A stretch of 64,000 nt of DNA, taken from the NCBI GenBank assembly GCA_946894095.1, contig OX335643.1:12573036-12637035 (forward strand), written 5' to 3'. The stretch's first letter is position 1, and each line of letters opens with the position of its first letter. The stretch comes from Incurvaria masculella (lineage: Eukaryota > Arthropoda > Insecta > Lepidoptera > Incurvariidae). The notes beneath the pieces are model-generated. The model worked only from the letters and a program-made list of their open reading frames with translations. It was not told where the DNA came from and made no database searches. A program made the position numbers and the translations under genes. Below are positions 10,663-22,284 of this stretch, piece by piece.

Positions 10663-13600
10663 TTTATTTATTTAATTGCGGAAATACAATAAGAAAACAG
10701 AGTTCCATATTTTTACCGAGGATTTTAAAATACCGGGAAGTATAAGAATATATATTAATATACCTAGAAGGCATTCTCTGTGGTAACTTGCAACGTCTAA
10801 TGAGGTTTCAGGTCGTAAAACCATGAACTATAAAGAGCTTGATGGGGAAATAAATGGCCGATAGAAGGTCTATTACGGAAAATGTAGTTAATGATCAGAA
10901 CAAAGTTCTCCCTGGCTAAGGATTTCATTAAAATATATACAATATTAAAACAACTGGAATAGAAAGTTCTATGGAAAAAATATAAAGTCTTAAATATTGC
11001 TTGCTGATAATAAACTAAATTTTAATTTCAATTTATTTTAATATTTAAAAAAAAATGTTCTATTCTATGTTCTCGAGTTCCAACAACACGAAGTACTGAA
11101 CAGGGCGCCATTTAATGCAACGATAATTCAATGTTACACGTCCCGAATTCGTAAGCGAACTGACTGGCCGGCGGCGCTAACGTCAGTGCATTATCACTAA
11201 ACTGTGTCCAATATTTTTACACTGGCCTGGAATTGAGCGGTTGCGAGTGCGCTAAGCGACATGTCAATTTCAATTCGGTAATACATTTCTCACCACCGCG
11301 TCGTCGCCAAGTAGATTACCTATCCCGAGTGCACCATTAAATTTATCTTATGACTACACTATAACGATCACATAAATTCGAGATTTATTGGCCTGAGTGA
11401 GGCTTACTAAATTCCGCGGTTGCGCGACAAAGTTAACGCTTTAACTATGGCTTTAACTAATTGCTTTTCATTTAGTAAGTATTGTGGAAATATTTGCCGC
11501 TGGCTGATCACAAGTCCCCGCAACTAATTTCCGGTGCATAATTGACCGATGCGGTGTTTTTGCGTTGTCAGTTCAGTAATTCCGTCTTCCGTATTTTCGC
11601 CATTATCGATGATTGAAGCACGAACAATCTAACGAAGGGCGTCGCGACGGCCGTTGCTTGGATGCCAGTCTATCGTTTTATTTTGGTTAAGGTCTTGTCA
11701 CATAAACTGTTATTTTACTACTAATACTAGTTATTTTTTCATACTAAACTCACGTGCTATGTGTCGGTAGCGTCATAAGAAAGACGAGCGTCGAAGCCAA
11801 ATTATTAAGGTGCTATAGGGTAAGTTAACTTGTAACAAATGTTCTTTCGAACAAATCGAATAATATGTAATGGAACGCCTCAGTAAGTATAAATTAAACT
11901 TCAGACTGATTATTGCTCATCTTTATTTCTTGGATTGCATAATTGTTTAATTGTTTTTATGAAAAACGACTTTCGCATTCGAAACTAATTTGATCGCTAG
12001 ATATTAAGTAAAAATGTGAATTTAGCGCTTCCGTTTCCATTTAGATTTTTACTATTCGTCTAAAACGTTCAGAAATGGACATCTTTTCCACAATTTAAAT
12101 CTTATCTAGTCCATAAGGTTTCACGAGTCGAGAATCGGTAATTGATCGAAGAGGAAATATACATAGTAATAATGCAATTTCTTATCGTCAGACTAGTTCA
12201 CTCAATTATATTTTTATATATTTATATTGTTTCAAACCTATTTTCTCGAGTATTTTTTCAATCTAAAAGAAGGTAACGTCATTCTAAACCGTATATTGGG
12301 ATATTAGGTTGCACAAGAGGTTTTTTCCCTAAAGTCCCCTAAAATTAGGTCCCCTTAAATAAAAAGTTTCCCTAAAATCATCTCGCCACATTTCGTCAAA
12401 ACGATTGTTTCTTTCATTAAATACAGGTTGATTGAAATTTACAAAGGGGATATAGACACATAGGGATGTGAAAAGGTTGACTAGCATTTAGGTAAAACAT
12501 CGTTTTTGTAAAACATGTTAGGCCATTTTGCCATGCGGCTAATACAATAAAACTGTTATATTTATATATATAGCAATGTCGTTGGATGTGCGAATTTCAA
12601 TTCGTATGCAGGTGTTGACAATAATAACATATACATACCTGCACAAAATGAGACGGGCAACAAATCTTCCACCTGCCAACTGACGGGCAACTGTCATTCC
12701 GATAGCGATCAAAATACTCGCACAGCATTTCTTTCAACGGACCGATAAGGAAAAGAAAGACCACGTTTTTCAAAATTGGAATTGATTGCTGACACGTGAC
12801 GGAACGCATTTCGAACGTTCAAAAAAAAAAGAACTCATCGCGCGCTACGAAGAAATTGGTTGTGCAACAGTTCACTCTGCGCCGATGCCTTCCTTATACG
12901 GTGGATGTCAATCTTTGGCGCGCTTTTTGCTAAAAGCGGCATATAACTTGTTCGTTTTGTTGATCGTTTTCAACTTATTATCATAGAAAAGAGGAAAATT
13001 TACATAGTCGAGAGCGCAGTTTTGGGACAATTCATTTTTAATTTATTTTTTATTCAGCATGCCCAGAGTTTCCCGTCAGAGACATATTTTATACGCACAT
13101 TATCAAATATGTATAAAATATATCAAAACATTGCATAATAATTAATTAATTGAAACAATAAAGGCTTTCTCATCCCATCCATGTCCCATGTTTTTGTTGA
13201 ATAAATAGCACAGGTAATACATATATAGAATACTAGACGAGGTCCCCGGCTCTTAATCAAAATCAGTCAACCTGTTTAGAAGGAGAAGATCTATGAACGC
13301 ACGCAAACCGGATTTTTTTAGATAAAGATTAACATGCAAAATCTCCAGTCTACGTTCAAAGAGTTTTTTTATGAAGTACAGTTGAATGGTCGAGCCAATT
13401 ACGCCTCTGTTGCTACCGCGCGATTTCTTTAATACCTTTTAGGCGCAATACGCTATTGGAGATAAATAAGAGTTTCCGAGAAGAATAAACATAAACCCAC
13501 ATCACGTAACCCACACATATAAAAACACTCGTAATTTTTCACGTTTATAGGTGCTATTGATCTGAATCGGTTTATCGACTTGAATAATGCAGAACATAGT

Positions 13601-14684
13601 ATGTGCAGCCTGTAGGAATGAGGTGGTTTGTGTTGAATGGCTTCACTTTGGTCGCAAGGATGTTACCACGGTTGTGTTCGTTGATGGTGCGGCACAATTT
13701 ACTCTTTTTCACGCGTAATGTTGCTGGTCGATCACGCAAACAAAGTGAAGAAAGAAATGCCTATCTTGTGGCCAACACGTGACTCGCTGTTATGTAAAAT
13801 GTAAGTTTGTAGCGTGAATTCATGCAAAAACATCCGAAGTATGGAAAATGTGAAGCATTACAAGATAACATATCATCGGTAAATGCTAAACTATGTGAAA
13901 CAATAATGGCGACGACGATGCTGGGACTGGAACGAGCTGTAAACACCTCATGTCCATTCTTTTTTTAAGTTCTTGCAAACATTTTTTTTAACGCCTACAT
14001 ATGTTTGGTCCGCTCTACAGTATTTTTTAAATTTAATTGCTTCGCCTTGCGTGGCTTAGTCTTTATGTATTTCATTAGTACATTATGCACCATTACCGTA
14101 TAACTAGGAGATGCATCCACTTTTCCTGTCTTTAATTCTATCATATTCAACCCTACTGCTTACCTTTTGGCAATTGTGCGTGATAGTAAAGTGGCCATTG
14201 ATTGATGGGAAAAATAATGTTATATACGTACAAACCGCATCGAAATTGGAAATATGCTTCTCAAGTAATAAGCGAAAAGTCATATAAATAGACGGACAAT
14301 GTAGTGATGGAATACTCACAAGACTGGAATGTAGGCTTTCCTTATGGGACAAACATGTAATAAAGGATTTAGATAAACATGAAAGGCAACGAAGGCGCTC
14401 AAAGATGTCAGATTTGTTTGCCCACCAAACACGAACGGCGCAGTTTCTAGGAAACTGTTCGCTAATGCGGAAACAGTCAAATTTCACTTGCTATCACTAA
14501 TTTATCATTGCAAATATTGAGCCGGCCTAAGAACCAGTGTCGCCAGAAGTGAGATTTTACCGCTGAAAATCTGTGATAGAAACGTTAAATAAACTGACAT
14601 GTAAATAGCTAAAGAAGAGATGTATGTACATTCTTTAAATCAATGGCCTGTACGTACAGGCATACATCAATGTAACCCAATGTA
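10663..14684. other. 4-kb stretch with no recognised gene
   Basis: No retroelement domain or shared repeat found. Short open frames at 12597-12809 (minus), 12786-12986 (plus) and 14104-14487 (minus, 127 codons) have no domain I recognise. Chance frames of this size are expected in this much sequence. A slightly GC-richer patch with several CpGs lies near 11120-11320. Confidence 0.45.
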
Positions 14685-14770
14685 AAATTAGGCCTCTATG
14701 TAACATGGATGCCCAATACCACACCTACCGTTATGAAGTTAACCCCATACACCTCGTGACAACTAGGTGC
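14685..14770 (-). repeat. SINE-like repeat B fragment
   Basis: CAATACCACACCTACCGTTA and CAACTAGGTGCCATGCTA are complements of the family B phrases for ...GTGTGGTATT... and ...CATGGCACCTAGTT.... Confidence 0.6.
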
Positions 14771-16391
14771 CATGCTATTTCTTATCATTATTTGTGACCC
14801 TAAACGCTAAATCGCATAGACGTATAAGGACTGTCATCACTTCTTATTTTTTTGTCTAGTGTCAACTAAACAATCTTATGAGACTTTGAAATATTATGAC
14901 GGATATAACATTATCGATATTGTTATCAGAATGAAAATAATGAGAAACAATTTTGGTCTGGACATTCGTCTAAGCCTTTCGAACATGCGACGTTTGGATT
15001 AATGCTCACTATGATTATTTTCTAATAGACCTAATGCTCAATTCAATGATTGAGACATAACCTAAAATATCGTTGTATAACCTCAAAATTACAAAGTATC
15101 ATCACCTTAAACGAAAGACAAGAGGTGTTTAAAGCGCGCAATTTAGATTGTAGGGGGCAGCACTGGTAGGGGGGGGGGGGGGGGCGGTTGTCCAGATTGT
15201 TCTATTGAAAAGCGGTAGTATTCTTATCATCGTTCCTGGTTTTACTGTGGTCGCTACCACTGCGCCACCAACAAGGATCGTTAAAGTAATTTACAACGCT
15301 GTTATACAGCACACAATCGATCAATGCCTTTACGATTAAGTTTGTGTGGCGGGCTACACGTGAGTGATTTTCGTGATCTTTTGCATGTACGTAGAAATGG
15401 CTGGGTCCGTCATTGTCGGTGACATGGGCATTCCGCACTGAGTGAGGTGGGCAACGTATGCCATGCCTGCACGACAAAAGCCGTTTGAAGCTCTTCTGAA
15501 CACGGTAGCAGTACGGAAATAAAATATTATTACCTTTTAATTTCTTACGTAATTAAAGTAGATCGACAGTGGAAGAAGACTTTACTTGGCACGGGTAGAT
15601 CTTAATTGAAAAAGGGCTGGCGGAACATCATTCGAACTAAATCATTTATGCTAAACTATATAAATGAAATATCATATTTAAATACCACAGACGCACACAA
15701 TTAAGGTTGCCATTTCGAAATTTGAATTTCCTTAGAAAAAGCCTGATTTTTCCCAAAAGTCCGGACATTTTAGTCACAAAGTTGAATAAATAATGCCATG
15801 CTACTCGCCGCGCGCGTTTCGCAGGGATCGGGATGGCGAGCTTTAACAAAGATTTGAGACCATTATATGATACAATATTTTCGGTTAATCCGAAATTCCG
15901 GACGAATTAAAGTTCAGCACAAAGTCCGCTGGAAAGTCGAAAACGCGGACTCGTCTGTATGTATCCGATATAATTTGTAACCCTTCAGCATAAGCTGTGT
16001 CTAATTCTTTCCTGATTCAAATTGTTTGTTTCGCAACTCGTTCAACCCGCGAGTCGATCCCAATAGTGAGATAGCTCGGCAACACAGGGACGCATTTTCG
16101 ACCATAATACATTTCCTAACCACTAGTCTACTCAATAGAATCGAACTTCGGACCATTGGAGTGAACGTTATCGGAACGATCTTCGATTCGGAAGTCAATG
16201 GAGTTGCGAGACTATTTCAATTATTTTATACGGGCCGGCGCCAAATAATAGTTTATTTGTATTATTATAGTTTTTTATATCGGTAACGCAATAAGGATTA
16301 ATTATTGTAGCAAAAATTACAACAGCAATAACACAATTGCTTTTATTCAGTGGCAAAGTCAGGTGATTTTCGTTTTTTTTTTTAATATTTG
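14771..16391. other. No recognised gene; G16 run at 15169-15184
   Basis: A homopolymer of 16 G residues is the only marked feature. A pair of overlapping 65-86-codon open frames near 16.0-16.3 kb has no recognised domain. Confidence 0.45.
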
Positions 16392-16545
16392 GATATGGGT
16401 AGCGAATACTATATCTACTGTTATTATAAGTCCTACAAACCTCGTAAGAACTAAGTACTATGCTATGAACTTTCCTTATAATTCACATTCTATTCTATTC
16501 GTTCTACATTGAACTGGATGGATAACACGGATTTACATTGCCGCT
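16392..16545 (-). repeat. SINE-like repeat B fragment
   Basis: Ends with TACATTGAACTGGATGGATA and CATTGCCGCTTAT, the complement of the family B TCCATCCAGTTCAATGTA core. The rest is diverged. Confidence 0.6.
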
Positions 16546-17599
16546 TATACCAGCGTTTATTCAATGGTTTAGTGCCGTCAATCATCAAAATCAGCATCAT
16601 ATATAAATGAAACATCCGATTATATCCTGGATCTAATGGTTAACGCAAGAGTTAAACATGATAATATTTATTTATTTATGGTGAAAAAACATAAATAGAC
16701 CAACGATAACATACAAAATATAACAATACGAACGATAACAATAGCCTATTATTATATATTTCTGACTAGAATATATGAGATGAAAACGTACATGAGTTAA
16801 AAATAATATTGATACGTTATTTAACAGATTTCTTAAATTTGGTACAAGAGTCGTTAAAGAAGGTAAGTGAAGAACCGCAGACAAGCACAACACTGCTACA
16901 TAGCGTGTAAGTTTTTGCTCGATGCTGTAAGAGAAACGCACCTAACCATCTGCATCGGTTTGTAACGAAACTACAAGTAAGAACATCGGGAAAAACGTCA
17001 ACACATGTTTACAAAATTAATAGTTCCAAGCTTTGCACTATATAAATCTCATCTTCATTATCTGATCTTGCTCCACACAATATGACAGAAAGCTAACGGT
17101 AAATAATAACTATTAGTAGTTGAAAACCCATTCATTTGATGAATAGTTAGAAATGAATGGTTGCCGAAAAATCCTTAGCACGATACATATGTTTAGTAAA
17201 GGAATAAATAAAAAAATACTTACAAAACGAAATGATGAGCACGATGAGATGGCATCTAGCCTACGGACATTTTTCCCTGACTTCTCTTGAATTTTAACCC
17301 CACTGCTCACCCCCCTGAAGAAATTTAGCTTAATGGTACGTATAGCTTACGAATACCTAAATGCTACTGCTAAAGTTTTTGGTAGATCAGGCTTAGGTTA
17401 CAAGTACAATCGCGCAGTTTATGAAGCCAGTTATCCTCCCAATTCTGCGGATCGTACTCTGCCAGGACAATATGGGCCAAGATTCGTGGCTAACACACAT
17501 CCACTGATGCATTTTACTGTCGCAGTTTCTGTTTTGTATAATAAAAAAGGACAAGATTCCGCTTCGGCGACATGCTAGCCCCTTCTGCCCAACTTGTGC
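16546..17599. other. No recognised gene
   Basis: AT-rich. ATTTTAACCCCACTGCTCACC near 17295 resembles phrases inside decayed RTE-like retroposons, as near 63.47 kb. No coding support. Confidence 0.35.
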
Positions 17600-18105
17600 C
17601 TTAGCTGTCTTCATGTAGGACGGCTCAGTACCTGCTTGGTTCCACTCGATACAGCATAATGCATTGCGCCTCGTCGACAACCCCGAGGTATCCCTGAATT
17701 TAGAGACTCTCCAACTCGGAAATGATGTAGGGTCTCTCTCTGTGTTATGTCGTATCTACCATGGAGAATGCTCATTGCATCCAGATGTCTCTCCGTCCCC
17801 TTTCTAGCACCACTCAACGCGGCACAGACATATCATACCTCCAATTCACTATCGACATTCCGAAAGTAAGAATCAACCGATTCACTATGTACATTATGTA
17901 CGGCTTCGTAAACTATGGAATCGAATCCCTACCGAGGTATTTCCCTCGAAGAACCACCTGGGGTCCTTCAATCATGGCGTTAAGAAGAACCTGGTCGGCC
18001 GGCATGGGTTTCGGAGCCCCTGTGAAGGTTCTAACGCCCATGGGCGTCGTCGGGCACCTCTTATGTGAGAAACTAGCGTAAGCCATATGCCGCGCTTAAC
18101 ATAAA
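17600..18105 (+). pseudogene. Jockey/CR1-like LINE remnant
   Basis: A frame reads NPEVSLNLETLQLGNDVGSL, then CRIYHGEC, and after a gap IESLPRYFPRRTTWG. This is the C-terminal L-x-R-I-Y-H-G-E-C...F-P-R-T-x-x-x-W...L-P region of lepidopteran LINE proteins. Upstream, CGGCTCAGTAC corresponds to the D-G-S-A-x-Y part in the 44.6-kb copy but needs frameshifts. It closes with CCCATGGGCGTCGTCGGGCA, also found in reverse at 41.2 kb. It has no start, endonuclease or reverse transcriptase domain, so it is a dead 5'-truncated copy. Confidence 0.65.
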
Positions 18106-18499
18106 ACATTGGTACCCTCGTGCAATTTGTGCACCGACACGTGGGCCCGAGAGAACTATTCCGACCGGCACAATGCTAATCGAAATGTCACGAGCGCCCC
18201 CCCCGCCTACATTCTTGCGGCGCCACTCGTGAGCGGCCGCAGCAGCACCTTTCCGCGTGGGGCGCTATTGGGAAACGGAGAATTACGACTAGCGCCGCTG
18301 ATAAATCGCCGATATCAACCTGCAGCGGATACGCCAGAGAGCGTTTAATATTAATAGACACGGTGACACATTTAGACGTCGCGCGTCGCTGTGATTTGTG
18401 ATCTAAAACGTTCGGTCTGTGTTGCTTACAACACGTAAAAATAATACAATTGGGCCCACTGCAGTTCTTCACTAAGGGATTCGTCGTTCGTGATGCGGA
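18106..18499. other. No recognised gene
   Basis: Moderately GC-rich sequence (AGCGCCCCCCCCGCC near 18193) with overlapping short frames on both strands; no domain recognised. Confidence 0.35.
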
Positions 18500-18905
18500 T
18501 TCCACGTAAACTTTAGGCCCCATTCCTTACTGGTGGTAGGGTTAATTCCACCCGGAGTTGGTTCCGTCGCATTCAAACAATGAAGCTCGAAGGTACAATG
18601 ATAATTGTCTTTGTTTTTTCCATCTAGTCGGATGTAGCCGTGCAATATGAGAAAGGTCTTGCTCATGTTGGCTATTTGCACTCGAACGTTCGAATCCGAC
18701 ACGATCGATTTTGCACCAATCAGAAGCTGACGTTACCGCTAGTTCAAGTTGTGTCATTTTGAGATACGTTCATGATTCGTTGAAAATTGATTGATTCTTA
18801 CTCGAACGTTCGAGTGTAAATAGCCCGGTTAACCCCGTGGACTGGCATCTAGTTCCCATTTAGGGTCTTGGGCTGACATCATGATAGTGTGATATGAGCT
18901 ATTCC
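18500..18905 (+). repeat. SINE-like repeat B interrupted by a MITE
   Basis: The left part carries GGTGGTAGGGTTAATTCCAC and CATCTAGTCGGATGTAGCCG, the right part GGCATCTAGTTCCC, TTGGGCTGACATCATGATAG and CTGTCCAGTTGC. The two halves are contiguous in other copies but here are separated by the 156-bp element at 18670-18825. Confidence 0.7.
18670..18825. mobile_element. 156-bp MITE with palindromic ends
   Basis: The termini are inverted repeats, GGCTATTTGCACTCGAACG... on the left and the complement of ...TTCGAGTGTAAATAGCC on the right, matching at 23 of 24 positions. Each terminus contains a near-perfect CTCGAACGTTCGAG palindrome. The core is non-coding. A target duplication is not clear. Confidence 0.75.
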
Positions 18906-19436
18906 TGTCCAGTTGCAAAGGAAAATGCGCCTCGTTCCGCACTCATAAACTGCTGGCAGCCGTTACTGCCATGCGACACAAATGCAACTAATGCAAATAA
19001 ATACTTGTATTCGTTTTATCGGGGCGAGAAGGGACGCGCAGCACCTGTCTATATCTAGTGTGATAGGTCTTTGCGCGGGGCTGATATTCTAAAAGGCTGT
19101 TATCAGATCTGTTAGAGCAGATTCGTTTCATTGGAAACATTAAGTTCCAATATAGAGTTACACCTTAGAAATAATTTGTAAGGGTAAAATTTAAATAGAT
19201 TTTTATGGAGATGGACCATGCGAGTTTACTGCTTTCCATTTCTGATATAATGCATTCAAAATACGTTAATTAGGTGGCAATCACAAATACAATGTTTATC
19301 CAGATAGCATAAGAGATTCAGAAAACTTGAAAGATTTTATGCATTTCTCCGCATAAAGACGCAGATGATATCCAACGATTCGTCTCCTGTTTGTAATTAT
19401 TTAATTAAAACTGGTGTACATGATATGAACCGGCCC

Positions 19437-19700
19437 AGTACGAGTCGGACTCGCACACGAATGGTTCCGTGCCAAATAAATCCCGTTCCTGGTATGGTGG
19501 CCCACTTTAATTTGTATTTGTTTTTTAATTATTTTATTTGTCGTTATAGCGTCAATAGAAATACATACATTGTAAAAAATTCAGCTGTCTACCTACTGCG
19601 GTTCATGAGATACAACCCTGTGACAGACGGACGGACGGACGAACAGCGGAGGCTTAGTAATAAGGTTCCGTTTGGCACTCTTTAGGTATGGAAGCCTTAG
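19437..19700 (+). mobile_element. CCGGCC element, diverged copy
   Basis: Contains ACGAGTCGGACTCGCACACG, CAGCTGTCTACCTACTGCGG, four GACG-type units and GGCTTAGTAATAAGGTTCCG. The right terminal hairpin is degraded. Confidence 0.8.
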
Positions 19701-19868
19701 AAGTTAAATAAAAACAGTAGAGACGCATCTAATAAACCCTAGTATATTTGAAGTAAAGTAGCATATTTCGCCACAAATATTTACCGATCGTGAGTAAGAT
19801 TGGGCTGAAATAAAATAAATATGTGAAATTACATCCGATGATAACTCATAGAACCGGTCCTAGTTTAA

Positions 19869-20170
19869 AATAAAGCCGGTCATGCGTGAACGTTTTCACG
19901 TGCCGAGGGTCCCGTCAATCCAGAACTAGAAGAAATTCGCCCTACCCTGGTGAATATTTGGAGATTTCATACAAAATGTGCGGTATCAGAAATCTAGCTT
20001 TTTCTCAAAAAGCAAGACGTTTTAAACCAAAGAAAGTAATTGGTGCACAACTTACATAGGTAAGTGTACCTGTATCGGTATTTTTTTTTTTCAGAATTTT
20101 CTGCGTGGGACCGACAGACACTAGAGCCAGACCATAAGGTTTTTTCGCTTTTCGCGAAGGGACCCTAAAA
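19869..20170 (+). mobile_element. Relative of the CCGGCC element (variant A2)
   Basis: Left end GCCGGTCATGCGTGAACG, followed by GTTTTCACGTGCCGAGGGTCCCGT. Right end GACCGACAGACACTAGAGCC, then CGCTTTTCGCGAAGGGACCCTAAAAA. The architecture equals family A (hairpin, GGGTYCCG motif, GACAGAC trace, terminal ...ACCCTAAAAA), but the internal sequence differs, suggesting a sister family. Confidence 0.55.
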
Positions 20171-20898
20171 AGTCTGAATTGACTTCTGCCGGGATTATAT
20201 ATTATACGACCGAGTAAATTCTAATCCAATGTGACTTAGAAAATAGTTCATTTCGAAATTCTTAGTCATGGTTTCTATACAAAATATATTATATGTAATA
20301 TTTTAAATACAAAAATCATTCATATTAAATGAAAAATAAAGTAGCATTAAGATTCTGATCAAATTACGATAACAATAAAACGTTCAAATACAACTGCGTA
20401 GGTACTGGTGTGGTAGCATGAGACAAGACGTGTGTCGAATGCAAACGCATTTGAAATGCAGAAATGATGGCGGATGTTGCGATGACACCGTTGCAGCAAG
20501 TGCACCACAATGACAACTGCAGTGGCGAAACTCACCAGAGATGCATTTATACCAGGGAGTTGAATCCACTCTGACAGCAATGAAACTGTTTAGAATGACC
20601 TAATTTACGATTTACGATTACTTTTACGCTAGATCTTAATATTATCTGTTTTCTACGGACATATACGAGACGTTAAGCTAAGCTGATCAAATATATGAAT
20701 GAAAGGTGCTTATATTTAAGAATTTCCGTCTATTTATACAACTATTCCATTCTCTACAGGTTCATACTATACGGATGTCTGAAAAATACCCGTACAAAAA
20801 ATATGAATAGCTGTTAATTAAATAATTTAATCTCGTAAGAAATGTGTAGCTGTATTTATCTATTTATGAGGCTTTATTAATCAATTCAACAAAACTAT
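20171..20898. other. No recognised gene
   Basis: AT-rich. A 73-codon minus-strand open frame at 20359-20580 has no domain I recognise. Confidence 0.4.
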
Positions 20899-21366
20899 TT
20901 GACTTCTATGAAATTAAAACGCAAGTGTAACCGCGATTCCCGATGGAAGAAACAAGATGATCAACTTACAGTTGTTGGTGGGTCGACGCTAAACCGACGC
21001 GGTGAACTTACTGGCTTATCAGCGGAAGAGAGCAATTTTCGGCAGGTGCTCGAAGAGAGTAGACGCCGGCCAAGCCGCGAAGTGAATATCGTTAAACCCA
21101 CTCAAAACACATGTCAACGTCCTCAAACTTGTCTGCAACTATCTCTTTGGGGTGCTTCCCAGGCAAGCAAGCCAGAATCAGATTTTTCCCGAAATAATAG
21201 TATGACTGTCAAAAATAGAATGACAGTCAGGTGTCTCAAATTAGTTGTGACACAGATTTTGAACTCTGACACCATAAACAATAACCATATTTTCGTTAAT
21301 GTTTATAATTTAATCAGGAAAGGCGACTTAGTAACACTGTTATTTCAAGAATATCGGAAATTATGA
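20899..21366 (+). CDS. Unrecognised 155-codon open frame
   Basis: The longest non-transposon open frame on the plus strand. The protein is basic at its N terminus (Lys/Arg-rich, MKLKRKCNRDSRWKKQDD from the second Met), has a Ser/Gln-rich middle, and ends LVTLLFQEYRKL. I recognise no domain, signal peptide or membrane segment, and it has no paralogue in the window. By a rough estimate for AT-rich sequence, about one open frame of this length could arise by chance in 64 kb on two strands. It could equally be an exon read-through. Transcript evidence would decide. Confidence 0.2.
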   Translation: MTSMKLKRKCNRDSRWKKQDDQLTVVGGSTLNRRGELTGLSAEESNFRQVLEESRRRPSREVNIVKPTQNTCQRPQTCLQLSLWGASQASKPESDFSRNNSMTVKNRMTVRCLKLVVTQILNSDTINNNHIFVNVYNLIRKGDLVTLLFQEYRKL

Positions 21367-22284
21367 AATATTCAAAACCAAAATTAATTCCACATCCGTT
21401 TCCAAAGGGTTACCTAATTCCAATGCAAATTAAAATATCTCGACCCGTCGCCGGGGCGAGTTAAGAACCATGCGGGCTCCATCAAAATTCATTCACATAC
21501 CGCTCTACCGAATAAATTATACAATATGTAAAAAAACTGGCATTACGAGAATGTAATGGCATTGTATAGGTGGAGCAGCGTGGAACGGCTGGTGCGATAG
21601 AAAAGGAAAGTGGTCGGGGAGGCGAAAAAAACGCCTCAAATCGATTTACCGGCGCTTGAATTCAAGACTTAGGAAGATACTAGAGAGGGCATTAGGTTCA
21701 TTGTTAAAAACAAAGCAGGTGTATACGCAACTAAATAACGTTCTACTCGAGTAAATATATTTTTTTGTGCTGAGCAGGTACGTCGTTTATTCCAAGGGAT
21801 GCGATATGTATTATATGTCGTCGTAAAGTCAGGACATTTCAGTATATTTGTAAATTTAGGTTAGGTTTTGCGCGTTTTATAATAGACACGAAAAATACAT
21901 ACTTTTGAATGTTCTAGGTTTTGGCTTTTGTGATTTTGGAATTTATGAAGGCGCCCCAAATCAGTAACTTCAGTCAATAAAAAATAATAACATTCACTAG
22001 ATGAAACGCAGCACTAAAATAATATTATAACGCAATGCCAATTACTACGGAAATGTCAACCTAAGGTTTTTTATGTTTTTTTTTTTTTTTTGAGAATAGA
22101 GCTAGAGCTTTTTCATTTTACGAGAAGGCACAAGAGGCTGTGGTGCGGAGGGTGGACGTCAAGCACAGAGGTAAAGTAATCGCTGTTCGTAGCGCCATTT
22201 ACCTAATTTCCTTGCTCCTAAGTAAATTGAATGACCTTTGAAGGCTGATTGGAATAAAACTATTTTAGTAATATCAATATCAAT
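21367..22284. other. No gene; shared repeat H at about 21855-21960
   Basis: TTAGGTTAGGTTTTGCGCG, AAAAATACATACTTTTGAATG and TTTTGGAATTTATGAAGGCG match 53.77-53.87 kb, defining a dispersed repeat of unknown class. A T16 run is near 22080. The remainder is unrecognised. Confidence 0.5.

Noticed and set aside
14104..14487. 127-codon minus-strand open frame
   Set aside because: No recognisable domain, no poly(A) or splice context; length is compatible with chance, so not listed as a gene.
15169..15184. G16 run as a functional quadruplex site
   Set aside because: A simple homopolymer, prone to slippage and sequencing error; no supporting context.
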